Shown in pieces: positions 19,452 through 27,349 of a stretch of DNA of 40,264 nucleotides (position 1 is its first letter; each line of letters begins with the position of its first letter). This stretch comes from Vibrionaceae bacterium (lineage in GTDB: Bacteria > Pseudomonadota > Gammaproteobacteria > Enterobacterales > Vibrionaceae): assembly GCA_018222805.1 (NCBI GenBank), contig JAAEZQ010000031.1, positions 1 through 40,264 on the forward strand, written 5' to 3'. Below the pieces are notes generated by a model, which searched no databases, had not been told where the DNA came from, and was given only the letters and a program-made list of their open reading frames with translations. A program made the position numbers and the translations under genes.

Positions 19452-20054
19452 TTATTTTAGTTCTAGTAAGTAGTTCACTAGACCAAAATACTCATCCATG
19501 GTTTTGATGCTTTGTGCTTGTACCAGATACTTATTGTTTACAATCACCGCTGGAACACCTGTTAGGCCACTGTCTTCAAATTGCTTATCCATACGACGAA
19601 CCATAGAGTCGACGGCGAAACCTTTGAACGCTGAGTCAAACTTCTTCTCGTCCACACCTTCATCTAAGAAGATTTGACGCAGTTCTGCATCGTCACGTGG
19701 CGCTTTACGCAAATTGTGGATGCGGTTAAACATCACAGGTACCATTTTGTCTTCATTCTTAAGTACAATCATGGTTGCGAATGCTTTACTCATTGAAGGC
19801 CCCATGCTGCCCCCCATAAAGGATACGTGGTTCTTTTGTAGTTTCACGCCTTCAGGTAACTGCTTTTTAAGTTGCTGAATAATAGGCTCAAACGAATTAC
19901 AGTGCGGACAGTAGAATGAGAAAAACTCAGTCACTAAAGGCTTTTTTGATGCCTCTAGATCTAATACCTTGTAATGTTCACCTTCTTTGAATTGCGCTGC
20001 CTGTGCTGAGAGGCTCAGCATCAGTATAGAAAACAATGCGAACAGCTTTTTCAT
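19452..20054 (-). CDS. dsbA: Periplasmic thiol:disulfide oxidoreductase DsbA (TcpG)
   Basis: 200 residues. Signal peptide about 1-19 (AQA cleavage). The thioredoxin-fold active site CPHC is at residues 49-52 in [11 protein letters not shown], and the cis-proline loop TGVPAV is near residue 169. DsbA introduces disulfide bonds into secreted proteins; in V. cholerae it is TcpG and is needed for pilus and toxin folding. GGAGA is 7 bases before the ATG. It lies 33 bases downstream of srkA, in the same order as E. coli srkA-dsbA, so they are probably cotranscribed. Confidence 0.98.
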   Translation of the reverse strand: MKKLFALFSILMLSLSAQAAQFKEGEHYKVLDLEASKKPLVTEFFSFYCPHCNSFEPIIQQLKKQLPEGVKLQKNHVSFMGGSMGPSMSKAFATMIVLKNEDKMVPVMFNRIHNLRKAPRDDAELRQIFLDEGVDEKKFDSAFKGFAVDSMVRRMDKQFEDSGLTGVPAVIVNNKYLVQAQSIKTMDEYFGLVNYLLELK

Positions 20055-20087
20055 TTAAATATCTCCATTTTTAATTAGTTGGCTGAC

Positions 20088-21074
20088 TTACCATTGAGGT
20101 ATTAAAGAGAGGGGCGCTTCCTCTAAGTTGGCAATCTGCTCTTTAAAGCCAAGAACCTGACCCTCCCAGTATTTTGGCTCATTAAACCATGGAAAAGCCA
20201 ACGGAAATGCAGGGTCATGCCAACGTTTTGCTAACCATGCCATGTAATGCACCATTCGTAGACCGCGAAGTGGTTCAATTAGTTTCAATTCTGCTGAGTT
20301 AAAGTCGCAAAACTCTTGATAAGCTTCTAAAACGATATCCAGTTGCATCAGTTTATCTTGACGCTCACCACTTAGAAGCATCCATAAATCTTGTACGGCA
20401 GGGCCATTACGGGAATCATCCAAGTCGACAAACATAGGCCCATCGCGCCATAGAATGTTACCCGGGTGGCAATCTCCGTGCAGGCGAATGGTGTGATAGC
20501 TGTCTTGCCAGTGGTTTTCGATAGCGCTTATCAGGATATCCAGATCATTGAAGAAACTGTTCTCCAGATGCATGGGAATCATGTTCGAGTTTTGCAGAAT
20601 CTCTCTAGGCTGGTAGAGATATTCTTGTAAGCCGATACTTGGTCTGTGTTGAAAGGTCTTTTTACCGCCAACCTTATGGATTCGACCTAAAAATCGACCG
20701 ACGCCCTCCAGTTGATCCAGATTGTCCACTTCAAACTGGCGTCCGCCAACACTTTCAAACAGCGCGAAACCGTAGCCTTGATAGTGATGTAATGTTTGAC
20801 CGTTAAGAATGACGGGCGGCGCGACAGGGATTTCGTTTTCGATTAGCTCCAAAGTGAAATCGTGCTCTTCCTGAATTTGTTCGTTGCTCCAACGTTCAGG
20901 GCGATAGAACTTCACCACATAGCGGCGACGTTCCTCATCGGTAAACTGATAAACGCGGTTTTCATAACTGTTGAGAGGAAGAAAGCCAGATTCCGCGCGA
21001 ATACCAATGCTTTCTAACGCATACCACATAAAATCTGGTGTGAGGGCGTCAAAGTTAAACGTACCTTGGGACAT
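20088..21074 (-). CDS. srkA: Stress response kinase A (YihE/RdoA)
   Basis: 328 residues from the third in-frame ATG, exactly the E. coli length, aligned to its start (MSQGTFNFDALTPD). Two earlier ATGs (21110, 21092) would place the N-terminus inside the ccoG terminator hairpin and are rejected. It is a Ser/Thr protein kinase of the APH fold: PLNSYENRVYQF and VVKFYRPERW (ATP lysine), RLHGDCHPGNILWRDG (catalytic loop) and MFVDLDDSRNGP (metal aspartate) are all present. In E. coli it counteracts MazF-linked stress death and is Cpx-regulated with dsbA. No Shine-Dalgarno is visible: the seven bases before the ATG are the T-tract tail of the terminator. Confidence 0.95.
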   Translation of the reverse strand: MSQGTFNFDALTPDFMWYALESIGIRAESGFLPLNSYENRVYQFTDEERRRYVVKFYRPERWSNEQIQEEHDFTLELIENEIPVAPPVILNGQTLHHYQGYGFALFESVGGRQFEVDNLDQLEGVGRFLGRIHKVGGKKTFQHRPSIGLQEYLYQPREILQNSNMIPMHLENSFFNDLDILISAIENHWQDSYHTIRLHGDCHPGNILWRDGPMFVDLDDSRNGPAVQDLWMLLSGERQDKLMQLDIVLEAYQEFCDFNSAELKLIEPLRGLRMVHYMAWLAKRWHDPAFPLAFPWFNEPKYWEGQVLGFKEQIANLEEAPLSLIPQW

Positions 21075-21080
21075 ATAAAT

Positions 21081-21106
21081 AAAAAGGCTCATTGCTGAGC
21101 CTTTTT
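21081..21106 (-). terminator. ccoG terminator abutting the srkA start codon
   Basis: AAAAAGGCTCA, a 4-base loop and TGAGCCTTTTT form a perfect 11-bp stem, with T-rich sequence continuing on the minus strand. It starts 22 bases after the ccoG stop and ends six bases before the chosen srkA ATG, so it both looks like a strong terminator and occupies the space where a ribosome would bind for srkA. Confidence 0.88.
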
Positions 21107-21128
21107 CCATTAGTCATCGAATTTGAAA

Positions 21129-22550
21129 TCAGAGTTTCTTGATAAACCGGCTTTCCACTTCGATGGTGAATTCATTGCTCTTATCGGTGAGTATAAACTG
21201 AATTGTGGTTATCGCAGAGTTTAGCTTGTCAGGATCTGCGCCAAGACTCATTGGTAAGTTCAATACTTCTCCAGGTTGTACCTGAATGGTCTGTTTTCCA
21301 TACCAGCTCACATCGCTCAAGCCTTTCACATCCAGCTGGTATTCTTGGACTTGCTGGGTCTTATTGATCACTTTGAGCGTATAAGTGTTTTCGACTTCTC
21401 CTGAACTATTAACGCGGAACAGTTGGTTGCGGTCTCGAAGCACGCTCATTCCAGCCGGGTCAACGGACGCAACTTGAGCGAAGAATAAGCCGATCATAAT
21501 CAGGAATACCGCACCATAGCCGAGCAGTTTAGGGCGCATTACCTTAGTATGTTTACCAGATAAGCGGTGCTCTGTGGTGTAGCTGATTAACCCTTTCTCA
21601 TAACCCATGCGATCCATGGTTTTGTCACATGCATCAATACAGGCGCCACAGTTGATGCACTCATATTGCAAGCCGTCGCGAATATCGATGCCTGTAGGGC
21701 ACACCTGCACACACAAATCACAGTCGATGCAGTCGCCCAAGCCAAGTTGTTTTGGATCAGCCTTGCGTGAGCGCGGACCACGTTGTTCACCACGCTTGGT
21801 ATCGTAGCCGACGATGAAGGTGTCTTTATCAAACATAGCAGACTGGAAGCGTGCGTAAGGGCACATGTGAATACACATGATAGATCGCATCCAACCGGCG
21901 TTACCGTAAGTACAGACAGCAAAGAACATCACCCAGAAAACAGGCCAGAAGCTGGAGTTAAAAGTGAAGAAGTCGATCACTAGTTGCTTCATTGGCACAA
22001 AGTAACCGACAAAGGTGAATCCGGTGATCAGTGCTATCGAAAACCAGGCAATATGCTTGAGCGTTTTACGCATGGCTAAGTTGGCAGTTAGCGTGTTGGT
22101 GTCTTGTTTACGACGCTTATTCGCGCTGCCTTCAAGTTTTTCTTCAAACCAAATGTACATAAATGTCCAGACGGTTTGTGGGCACAGATAACCACACCAG
22201 ACCCTACCTAAAAAGGTGGTGATGAAGAACAGACCAAACGCCCCGATAACAAACAGCAGTGCAAGTAGAGTAAGATCTTGCGGATAGAGTGTGGTGCCGA
22301 AAAAGTTGAACTGTTGATTACCGATATCCAGCAAAATAGCTTGGCGATCTCCGTACGGAATCCAAGGGGTCAAAGCAAACAGTAGCAGTAAAAACCAGCC
22401 GCCGTAGCGTCTTAGTTTTTGGTAGGTTCCTTTACTTTCACGTACATAAATGCGATTGCTTGGGTTAAAACGATCCCCGTTACCTTTGTGGGTTTTTGGG
22501 TTAAAAGTTTTCGGAGTCACATCTTTAATGTCGATCTTATCCTGACTCAT
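21129..22550 (-). CDS. ccoG: Cytochrome c oxidase accessory protein CcoG (RdxA/FixG)
   Basis: 473 residues. Membrane protein with about five hydrophobic segments (near 48-68, 92-115, 165-188, 200-222 and 345-362), a NapH-like four-helix part with RVWCGYLCPQTVW and CIHMCPYARFQ, and two 4Fe-4S motifs, CIDCDLCVQVCP and CINCGACIDACDK, near residues 265-305. The C-terminal third is a periplasmic immunoglobulin-like FixG domain. CcoG reduces copper for assembly of cbb3-type cytochrome oxidase. The ccoNOPQ operon is not in this window; ccoG stands alone here between yihD and srkA. Confidence 0.96.
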   Translation of the reverse strand: MSQDKIDIKDVTPKTFNPKTHKGNGDRFNPSNRIYVRESKGTYQKLRRYGGWFLLLLFALTPWIPYGDRQAILLDIGNQQFNFFGTTLYPQDLTLLALLFVIGAFGLFFITTFLGRVWCGYLCPQTVWTFMYIWFEEKLEGSANKRRKQDTNTLTANLAMRKTLKHIAWFSIALITGFTFVGYFVPMKQLVIDFFTFNSSFWPVFWVMFFAVCTYGNAGWMRSIMCIHMCPYARFQSAMFDKDTFIVGYDTKRGEQRGPRSRKADPKQLGLGDCIDCDLCVQVCPTGIDIRDGLQYECINCGACIDACDKTMDRMGYEKGLISYTTEHRLSGKHTKVMRPKLLGYGAVFLIMIGLFFAQVASVDPAGMSVLRDRNQLFRVNSSGEVENTYTLKVINKTQQVQEYQLDVKGLSDVSWYGKQTIQVQPGEVLNLPMSLGADPDKLNSAITTIQFILTDKSNEFTIEVESRFIKKL

Positions 22551-22782
22551 GTACTCATCCTTCTTAGGCTTTTTATAATGTTCGGCGTCATTTCTGATGA
22601 TGTCGCTCTATGACATTGCTATTCGTTATTTTAGTTAATACTGATAAACGGTGATTATACAACCAATAACATTTCCTTTTCTTTAACGTAGTCAATGTTT
22701 AACAACAAAAGTCAGCACAGTTAACCTGATAATTGGCTGAACAGTTTTCACTTCCTGTTATATCTTACGTTCGGTTGTAAAA
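22551..22782. other. Spacer upstream of ccoG
   Basis: AT-rich region holding the ccoG promoter on the minus strand. A perfect TATAAT occurs there (minus strand, 22654-22659), but no matching -35 at 16-18 bases was found. No convincing FNR box was seen although ccoG genes are often oxygen-controlled. No ORF of note. Confidence 0.4.
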
Positions 22783-22804
22783 AAGCGACTCAATTGAGTC
22801 GCTT
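22783..22804 (-). terminator. Terminator after yihD
   Basis: AAGCGACTCAATTGAGTCGCTT is a perfect 22-base palindrome, 21 bases after the yihD stop, followed on the minus strand by TTTTACAACC. Together the two Ts of the stem and this tail give a run of six Ts. Confidence 0.82.
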
Positions 22805-22825
22805 GGATTTTGGCAGGTGAGTGGT

Positions 22826-23092
22826 TTATTTGATGATGCCGCGCGCACGTAAAAGAGCCGTTTTGAAATCGTCTTCCTGGTCTTTTTTCAAACCAGGGAT
22901 CATTTCATCTTTAGTGCTGTTACGCATTTTCAAATGGTAGATCAGAACATCGTCGGTGAGGTCTTCCAGTTTGCCCTCATAACCCGCTTCTTTAGACAGT
23001 TTTACAATAAACTGCATCAGATTCATGTCTTGGTCTTTTTGCCACTCTGGCTCCAATAGCTCAATCAGCTCTTCGATACGATGACACTTCAT
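22826..23092 (-). CDS. yihD: YihD family protein (DUF1040)
   Basis: 88 residues, close to E. coli YihD (89). Recognisable segments: [20 protein letters not shown] at the N-terminus, [15 protein letters not shown] in the middle and [15 protein letters not shown] at the end. It is a small soluble acidic-basic protein whose biochemical function is not established. In E. coli yihD lies directly upstream of srkA-dsbA; here ccoG is inserted between. An AGAAATAAATG context precedes the start and no strong ribosome site is obvious. It is a single-gene unit with its own terminator. Confidence 0.92.
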   Translation of the reverse strand: MKCHRIEELIELLEPEWQKDQDMNLMQFIVKLSKEAGYEGKLEDLTDDVLIYHLKMRNSTKDEMIPGLKKDQEDDFKTALLRARGIIK

Positions 23093-23213
23093 TTATTTCT
23101 CCACAAATTTTATAGGTATTTTGTTTAAGGTATCAAATTGCATTGAGAAGACAAATAGGTGTCCGTGCACAAACTGATCGTTTGAGCGCTTTTCGAAACT
23201 AAAAGGGGAAAAG
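23093..23213. other. Spacer upstream of yihD
   Basis: 121 bases between the yihD start and the terminator of the small ORF. It must contain the yihD promoter on the minus strand; I see no clear hexamers and nothing else of note. Confidence 0.4.
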
Positions 23214-23241
23214 AAAAAGCGCAGCTGATGCCGCGCTTTTT
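23214..23241 (-). terminator. Terminator after the 55-residue basic ORF
   Basis: AAAAAGCGC and GCGCTTTTT flank a 10-base loop, giving a 9-bp stem with T-runs at both ends. It starts immediately after the stop codon of the small minus-strand ORF at 23243-23410, which is the main support for that ORF being a transcribed gene. Confidence 0.8.
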
Positions 23242-23242
23242 A

Positions 23243-23410
23243 TTAAGCTGCTTTGATAACTTTGGACGGAGCTTTCGACGTTACCGCTTTTTTCTCAACC
23301 AATGTCATAGCTGGCGCAACTTGGTTTGCCTTAGGTGCAGTAGCAAAGCCACTGCGGCGACGCATTGCACTACTATTGGTGTGTGCGAACCTGACTGTTG
23401 TTGGGCGCAT
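23243..23410 (-). CDS. Unrecognised small basic protein
   Basis: 55 codons, starting MRPTTVRFAHTNSS and ending SKVIKAA. It is strongly basic: five arginines (three in a row at 17-19), six lysines and a single glutamate at 39; rich in Ala, Thr and Ser, with no membrane segment, cysteine or signal peptide. It probably has little fixed structure. TTAGGTAACTAA before the ATG gives a reasonable ribosome site, and a terminator begins directly after the stop. I do not recognise the family. The charge would suit a nucleic-acid or ribosome-associated role, but that is a guess. It could also be a fortuitous frame within a longer small RNA. Confidence 0.6.
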   Translation of the reverse strand: MRPTTVRFAHTNSSAMRRRSGFATAPKANQVAPAMTLVEKKAVTSKAPSKVIKAA

Positions 23411-23707
23411 TTAGTTACCTAACTGTCAGGCATATCCATTGCCGTTCTAATGCCCTGAATCACTATGAGCTAATCTTGAACTGCTTAAAGCTTCGCTCTT
23501 TTGGCTCACGCCAGTCCGGTTAGTGAGTCAGGAATAACGATATGCATGCATATCAAATAATAGGTTAGCACTCTTGTTATAATTGGTCGATACTTGAGCA
23601 ATTGAATTCTTTCTATTTTGTCATTTTAAACTGAAAATGAGTGCAAAAATTTGTTTTGATCCCCTGATCAGCGGTAGTAGTATGAGATCTCTACAAAGGA
23701 GGTGCAT
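23411..23707. promoter_or_regulatory. Divergent spacer between the small basic ORF and the Spo0M-like gene
   Basis: 297 bases. It contains a 16-bp perfect palindrome GATATGCATGCATATC at 23539-23554. On the minus strand, several imperfect inverted repeats lie in the 110 bases before the small ORF (GACTCAC/GTGAGCC, CAGGGCA/TGCCTG), which could fold in a leader RNA. On the plus strand TTGATC at 23656, 16 bases and TAGTAT at 23678-23683 form a candidate promoter for the Spo0M-like gene. Assessed by eye only. Confidence 0.4.
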
Positions 23708-24520
23708 ATGTCATTTTTAAAGAAGACACTTGCGAGTTTTGGTATCGGCAGCGCTAAGGTCGATTCGATCCTCAATCAGGATGTGATATATCCCGGTCAG
23801 AGTGTGGATGTGTCTATCCATGTTTATGGTGGAGCGACAGAACAAAAGATCGATAACATCGATATGAAGCTTTGTTGTCGCTACATTGCAGAGGCACCTG
23901 ATGACCGAGGTTCTCGAGAGGGGCATAACATGCGTCGAGTACCGCAGACTCATGTCTTAGCTGAATGGAGCCTCCCTTACTCGTTCACCATTCATTCCGC
24001 AGAAGAGCGTACCTTTGATGTGAAGCTCGATGTTCCTTTGAATACCCCCGTCACGATTGGCGACGCAAAGGTGTGGCTGGAAACGGGACTAGACGTTGCC
24101 GCTGCGCTCGATCCTACCGATAAAGACACGCTTACCATTCGACCTGATCCACTTATGGACGCCATTTTATCCGCACTTGAAGCGCAAGGGCTACGTATTC
24201 GTCAAGTGGAGTGTGAAGAGGTTAATGGCTTTGATCTGCCATTTGTTCAGGAATTTGAAATGGTACCCACTGATGGGCCGTACCATGGTGTATGGCGTGA
24301 GTTAGAGTTTGTGGCTCATCGCAGTGAGGAAGAGTTAAAATTATGGTTTGAAATAGACCGAACGCGCAGTGGTGCTGGAGGGATGCTGGCGAGCTTACTC
24401 GGGAGTGGTAAACTTAATCGAGAACTGACTATTCCAGTGACGACCAGCCCTGAAGACGTGGGAGAGATCGTACTTAATTATCTCGACCAAACTACGGCCT
24501 CCCATGAACCTGAATTTTAG
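23708..24520 (+). CDS. Spo0M-like arrestin-fold protein
   Basis: 270 residues. It starts MSFLKKTLASFGIGSAKVDS, and the N-terminal half (to about 130) has the arrestin-like beta-sandwich pattern of the sporulation-control protein Spo0M family (DVIYPGQSVDVSIHVYGG; SFTIHSAEERTFDVKLDVP). In Bacillus Spo0M modulates sporulation; in non-sporulating gammaproteobacteria its role is unknown. I chose this ATG because AAGGAGG stands 5 bases before it; a GTG two codons upstream overlaps that site. No signal peptide or membrane segment, so it is probably cytoplasmic. No terminator was seen before the next gene. Confidence 0.85.
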   Translation: MSFLKKTLASFGIGSAKVDSILNQDVIYPGQSVDVSIHVYGGATEQKIDNIDMKLCCRYIAEAPDDRGSREGHNMRRVPQTHVLAEWSLPYSFTIHSAEERTFDVKLDVPLNTPVTIGDAKVWLETGLDVAAALDPTDKDTLTIRPDPLMDAILSALEAQGLRIRQVECEEVNGFDLPFVQEFEMVPTDGPYHGVWRELEFVAHRSEEELKLWFEIDRTRSGAGGMLASLLGSGKLNRELTIPVTTSPEDVGEIVLNYLDQTTASHEPEF

Positions 24521-24545
24521 CTTACACGTGTACTCTGAATGTGCC

Positions 24546-24575
24546 ATACTAGAGTGAAATTATACGCTCTAGTAT
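24546..24575. promoter_or_regulatory. 9-bp inverted repeat upstream of the hemolysin III-like gene
   Basis: ATACTAGAG, 12 bases, then CTCTAGTAT: a perfect 9-bp dyad ending 10 bases before the ATG at 24586. The loop includes AAATTATAC, a possible -10. There is no T-run, so it is more like an operator or a 5'-UTR hairpin than a terminator. No regulator is assigned. Confidence 0.4.
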
Positions 24576-24585
24576 AGGTGCTTCG

Positions 24586-25239
24586 ATGTCATTACCCCAG
24601 AAACCTGAATACAGTCAGAGTGAAGAATTTGCTAATTCACTCACCCATGGCCTTGGGATGGTTCTAGGTATTGTAGGGCTGATTCTGCTGTTGATTAGAG
24701 CATTGGATCAGCAAGCGGATACCTTGACCATAACCAGCATGGCTATCTATGGTTCGAGTATTATTGTGCTGTTTCTTGCATCAACACTGTACCATTCAAT
24801 TCCGCACCCGAAAGCCAAACGCTGGCTGAAAACGTTTGACCATTGCGCGATCTATTTACTGATAGCGGGTAGTTACACGCCATTTTTATTGGTGAGTTTG
24901 CGTACGCCTTTGGCAATTGGTTTGATGATCGTAATATGGAGCATTGCCTTAATAGGCATCATCATGAAAGTGGCGTTTATTCATCGCTTTAAGCATCTGT
25001 CACTGACGAGCTATCTGGTGATGGGCTGGTTATCACTGATTGTTATTTATGAGTTGGCGATCACCTTGGATATCGGTGGTCTGACGCTGCTAGCGGCAGG
25101 TGGCTTGATCTATTCTCTCGGGGTTATTTTTTACGTGGCTAAGCGCATTCCATTTAATCATGCGATTTGGCATGGCTTTGTTCTGGTGGGTTGCGTGTGT
25201 CACTTCTTCGCTATCTACTATTTTGTCGAGCCGATCTAA
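24586..25239 (+). CDS. Hemolysin III / YqfA (PAQR-like) membrane protein
   Basis: 217 residues with seven predicted membrane helices. The family's conserved polar residues are present: [12 protein letters not shown] at the N-terminus, [11 protein letters not shown] near residue 65, [19 protein letters not shown] near 85, and [21 protein letters not shown] near 192, giving the Ser, His and Asp set thought to bind zinc in the PAQR/alkaline-ceramidase superfamily. The name hemolysin III comes from Bacillus cereus; the true role in gammaproteobacteria (linked in E. coli to membrane lipid balance) is unsettled. It is preceded by an inverted repeat and converges with the next gene. Confidence 0.92.
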   Translation: MSLPQKPEYSQSEEFANSLTHGLGMVLGIVGLILLLIRALDQQADTLTITSMAIYGSSIIVLFLASTLYHSIPHPKAKRWLKTFDHCAIYLLIAGSYTPFLLVSLRTPLAIGLMIVIWSIALIGIIMKVAFIHRFKHLSLTSYLVMGWLSLIVIYELAITLDIGGLTLLAAGGLIYSLGVIFYVAKRIPFNHAIWHGFVLVGCVCHFFAIYYFVEPI

Positions 25240-25275
25240 GTTAGCTCACCTTAGCCGACCCGACTGTCGTAAGTA

Positions 25276-25869
25276 TTAACGAGTTTGTACTTCAACCACT
25301 GTTGCCGAAAACTGGTATTGCTGCGATTGTGGCACTGCCAGTTTGATGGTTTTACCTTGCTCAGCTTGTTGTGGACGAAGATAGGTATCAGCCATGCGTT
25401 TGATCGACTGCCACACGATGACCTTTTCTGTTAACAGTGCTTTTCCGGACATATCGAATACCTGAACTTCGACTTCAATCAGAATCACTGACTGAGAGCT
25501 TTGGTTGGTGATAGAGATCGGGAAGATCAGTTCACCATCCTGGTAGCTCGCAGAACCAATCAAGATATCCACACCAGAATCAGACAGTTGCATGGTTGGC
25601 TTTTTCGCATTGACGGTAACCGTTGTTCCCACGGTTTTCGAGACGACAGGAATTGTCGCTATTACTGTAGTGGCAACAGATTCAGTAGCCGCTGTTACCG
25701 TTTTGGTTGCGGAGACTGTAGTCGCTTTGGGTGCAGAGTTCTCAACCACATATTCCCAAGTAAAGTCATCATTTAACTTTACGTTTCTTCCATCGGCTAA
25801 CGTTACTACCTCGGCTGCATAGACCGATGAAGTGGCTAGCAGGGTAGCCAAAGTAATCCAAGATTTCAT
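25276..25869 (-). CDS. DUF3157 family secreted protein
   Basis: 197 residues from MKSWITLATLLATSSVYA; an in-frame ATG 20 codons upstream overlaps the trkH end and would bury the signal peptide, so it is rejected. Signal peptide 1-18 (VYA before A19). Then the typical short motif VTLADGRNVKLNDDFTWEYV, a Thr/Ala/Val-rich low-complexity linker (about 45-90), and a C-terminal beta-rich domain (100-197). I assign DUF3157, a Vibrio-centred family of unknown function. AAGGT is 7 bases before the ATG. It starts 25 bases after trkH in the same direction and may share its transcript. Confidence 0.82.
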   Translation of the reverse strand: MKSWITLATLLATSSVYAAEVVTLADGRNVKLNDDFTWEYVVENSAPKATTVSATKTVTAATESVATTVIATIPVVSKTVGTTVTVNAKKPTMQLSDSGVDILIGSASYQDGELIFPISITNQSSQSVILIEVEVQVFDMSGKALLTEKVIVWQSIKRMADTYLRPQQAEQGKTIKLAVPQSQQYQFSATVVEVQTR

Positions 25870-25894
25870 TGTTGTACCTTTTATTTCATTTGGG

Positions 25895-27340
25895 TTAACG
25901 ACGCCAGAAGGCTGGAAAGAACAATACAAGAATAGTCAGAATTTCCAGACGGCCCATTAACATACCAAAACTTAATAGCCATTTTGCGGAGTCGGGTAAT
26001 GGAGCAAAGTTACCAGTAGGACCAATCACAGAGCCCATACCCGGACCGACGTTCGCGACAGCTGTGATTGAGCCGGAGATGCTGGTGATTGGGTCTAAAC
26101 CGAGTGCACTCAGACAACCTGCGATAAATATGATGGTGATAAAGAACATCAACGCAAAAGCGACAACAGATCGTACAATATCGTCGTTCACGGGGCGTTG
26201 GTTATAGCGCTGGACAAAAACACCTGAAGGGTGAACCAGTTTCAGCATCTGCTTGTTCAGCAGTGTCATTGCTACCTGAAAGCGGAATATTTTAATCCCA
26301 CCGGAGGTTGAACCCGAGCAAGCACCTGCAATCATCAAGAAAGCGAACAGGGTTGTTGGTAATGCCCCCCAAGCGGTGAAGTCCTCTAGGCCAAATCCGG
26401 TTGTCGTCACGACGGACACGATATTGAACATCGACACACGTAAAGCATCGAGTATGGTGTAACCATCGCGAATAACCAGCCAACACGCAATGACTAAGCT
26501 TGAGAAGAGGAACAGGTAAGCAAAGCCACGAACCTGTGCGTCTTTGAGTAGGATATCAAGGCGGCGCTTTCTTAGTGCCGCAACGAATAGCAAGAAAGGC
26601 AACCCACCGAGGAACATAAAGGTCGTCGCTACCCAGTGAGCCCCGTTAGAGAAATGATTCATTGAGCCATCAGATGTCGAGTAACCACCAGTCGACAGGG
26701 TGGTGAACGCGTGGTTGATTGCCTCAAAGAAACTCATACCTGTCAGTATATAACCGCCGATACACAGTCCGGTTAAGATCAGATAAACCAGCACGATGTT
26801 TTTCGCTACAGTCTTAGCTCTTGGGCTACTTTTATCAGACCAATCGGAAGATTCGGTCTGGAATAGCTTCATACCACCGACGTTAAGCATGGGCAGAACC
26901 GCTACCGCCATGACGATAAAGCCGACACCACCCAGCCACTGCAGGATTGAGCGCCATAATAAGATGCTTGGTGCCATGTCATCCAATCCGCTCAGGACAG
27001 TCGAGCCAGTGGTGGTGATCCCCGACATGGTTTCGAAATAGGCATCGGTAAAGCTGATGTGGTTAATGAAGACAAACGGCAATGCCGCGAAAGCACTGGC
27101 GATAGTCCAGACCAGACTAGTGATGAGGAACATATCGCGTACACTGAGTTTGAATTTGGCTGTTCGGCCGATACTCAGGCAGATAAACGCAGCCAGGTGC
27201 GTAATCAGGACGGCTTGGGCGAAGTCGAGAAACCCGCCCGTACCGGTGAAGAAAGCGACCAAAGTAGGCACGTACATGAAAAGGGCCAGTTTGGATAAAA
27301 CCAGCCCAATAACAAACAGTACGGGACGTAAGTTGACCAT
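25895..27340 (-). CDS. trkH: Trk potassium uptake membrane subunit TrkH
   Basis: 481 residues (E. coli 483). Integral membrane potassium channel subunit with four repeated M1-P-M2 units. Selectivity-filter-like segments are visible: TTTGSTVLSGLDD near 110, TLSTGGYSTSDGS near 217, VTTTGFGLEDF near 313 and NVGPGMGSVIGPTGNF near 428. It works with the cytoplasmic TrkA ring encoded immediately upstream (9-base gap), an arrangement unlike E. coli, where the genes are apart, but common in vibrios. TAGGA before the ATG overlaps the trkA stop, so translation is probably coupled. Confidence 0.97.
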   Translation of the reverse strand: MVNLRPVLFVIGLVLSKLALFMYVPTLVAFFTGTGGFLDFAQAVLITHLAAFICLSIGRTAKFKLSVRDMFLITSLVWTIASAFAALPFVFINHISFTDAYFETMSGITTTGSTVLSGLDDMAPSILLWRSILQWLGGVGFIVMAVAVLPMLNVGGMKLFQTESSDWSDKSSPRAKTVAKNIVLVYLILTGLCIGGYILTGMSFFEAINHAFTTLSTGGYSTSDGSMNHFSNGAHWVATTFMFLGGLPFLLFVAALRKRRLDILLKDAQVRGFAYLFLFSSLVIACWLVIRDGYTILDALRVSMFNIVSVVTTTGFGLEDFTAWGALPTTLFAFLMIAGACSGSTSGGIKIFRFQVAMTLLNKQMLKLVHPSGVFVQRYNQRPVNDDIVRSVVAFALMFFITIIFIAGCLSALGLDPITSISGSITAVANVGPGMGSVIGPTGNFAPLPDSAKWLLSFGMLMGRLEILTILVLFFPAFWRR

Positions 27341-27349
27341 AAGAGAGTC

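Noticed and set aside
22633..22646. FNR-like box TTTATCAGTATTAA upstream of ccoG
   Set aside because: Both of the most conserved inner bases (G and C of TTGAT-N4-ATCAA) are lost, and the site would lie downstream of the TATAAT, so activation is unlikely.
25870..25929. In-frame extension of the DUF3157 gene into trkH
   Set aside because: It would put 20 residues before a clear signal peptide and overlaps the trkH end.
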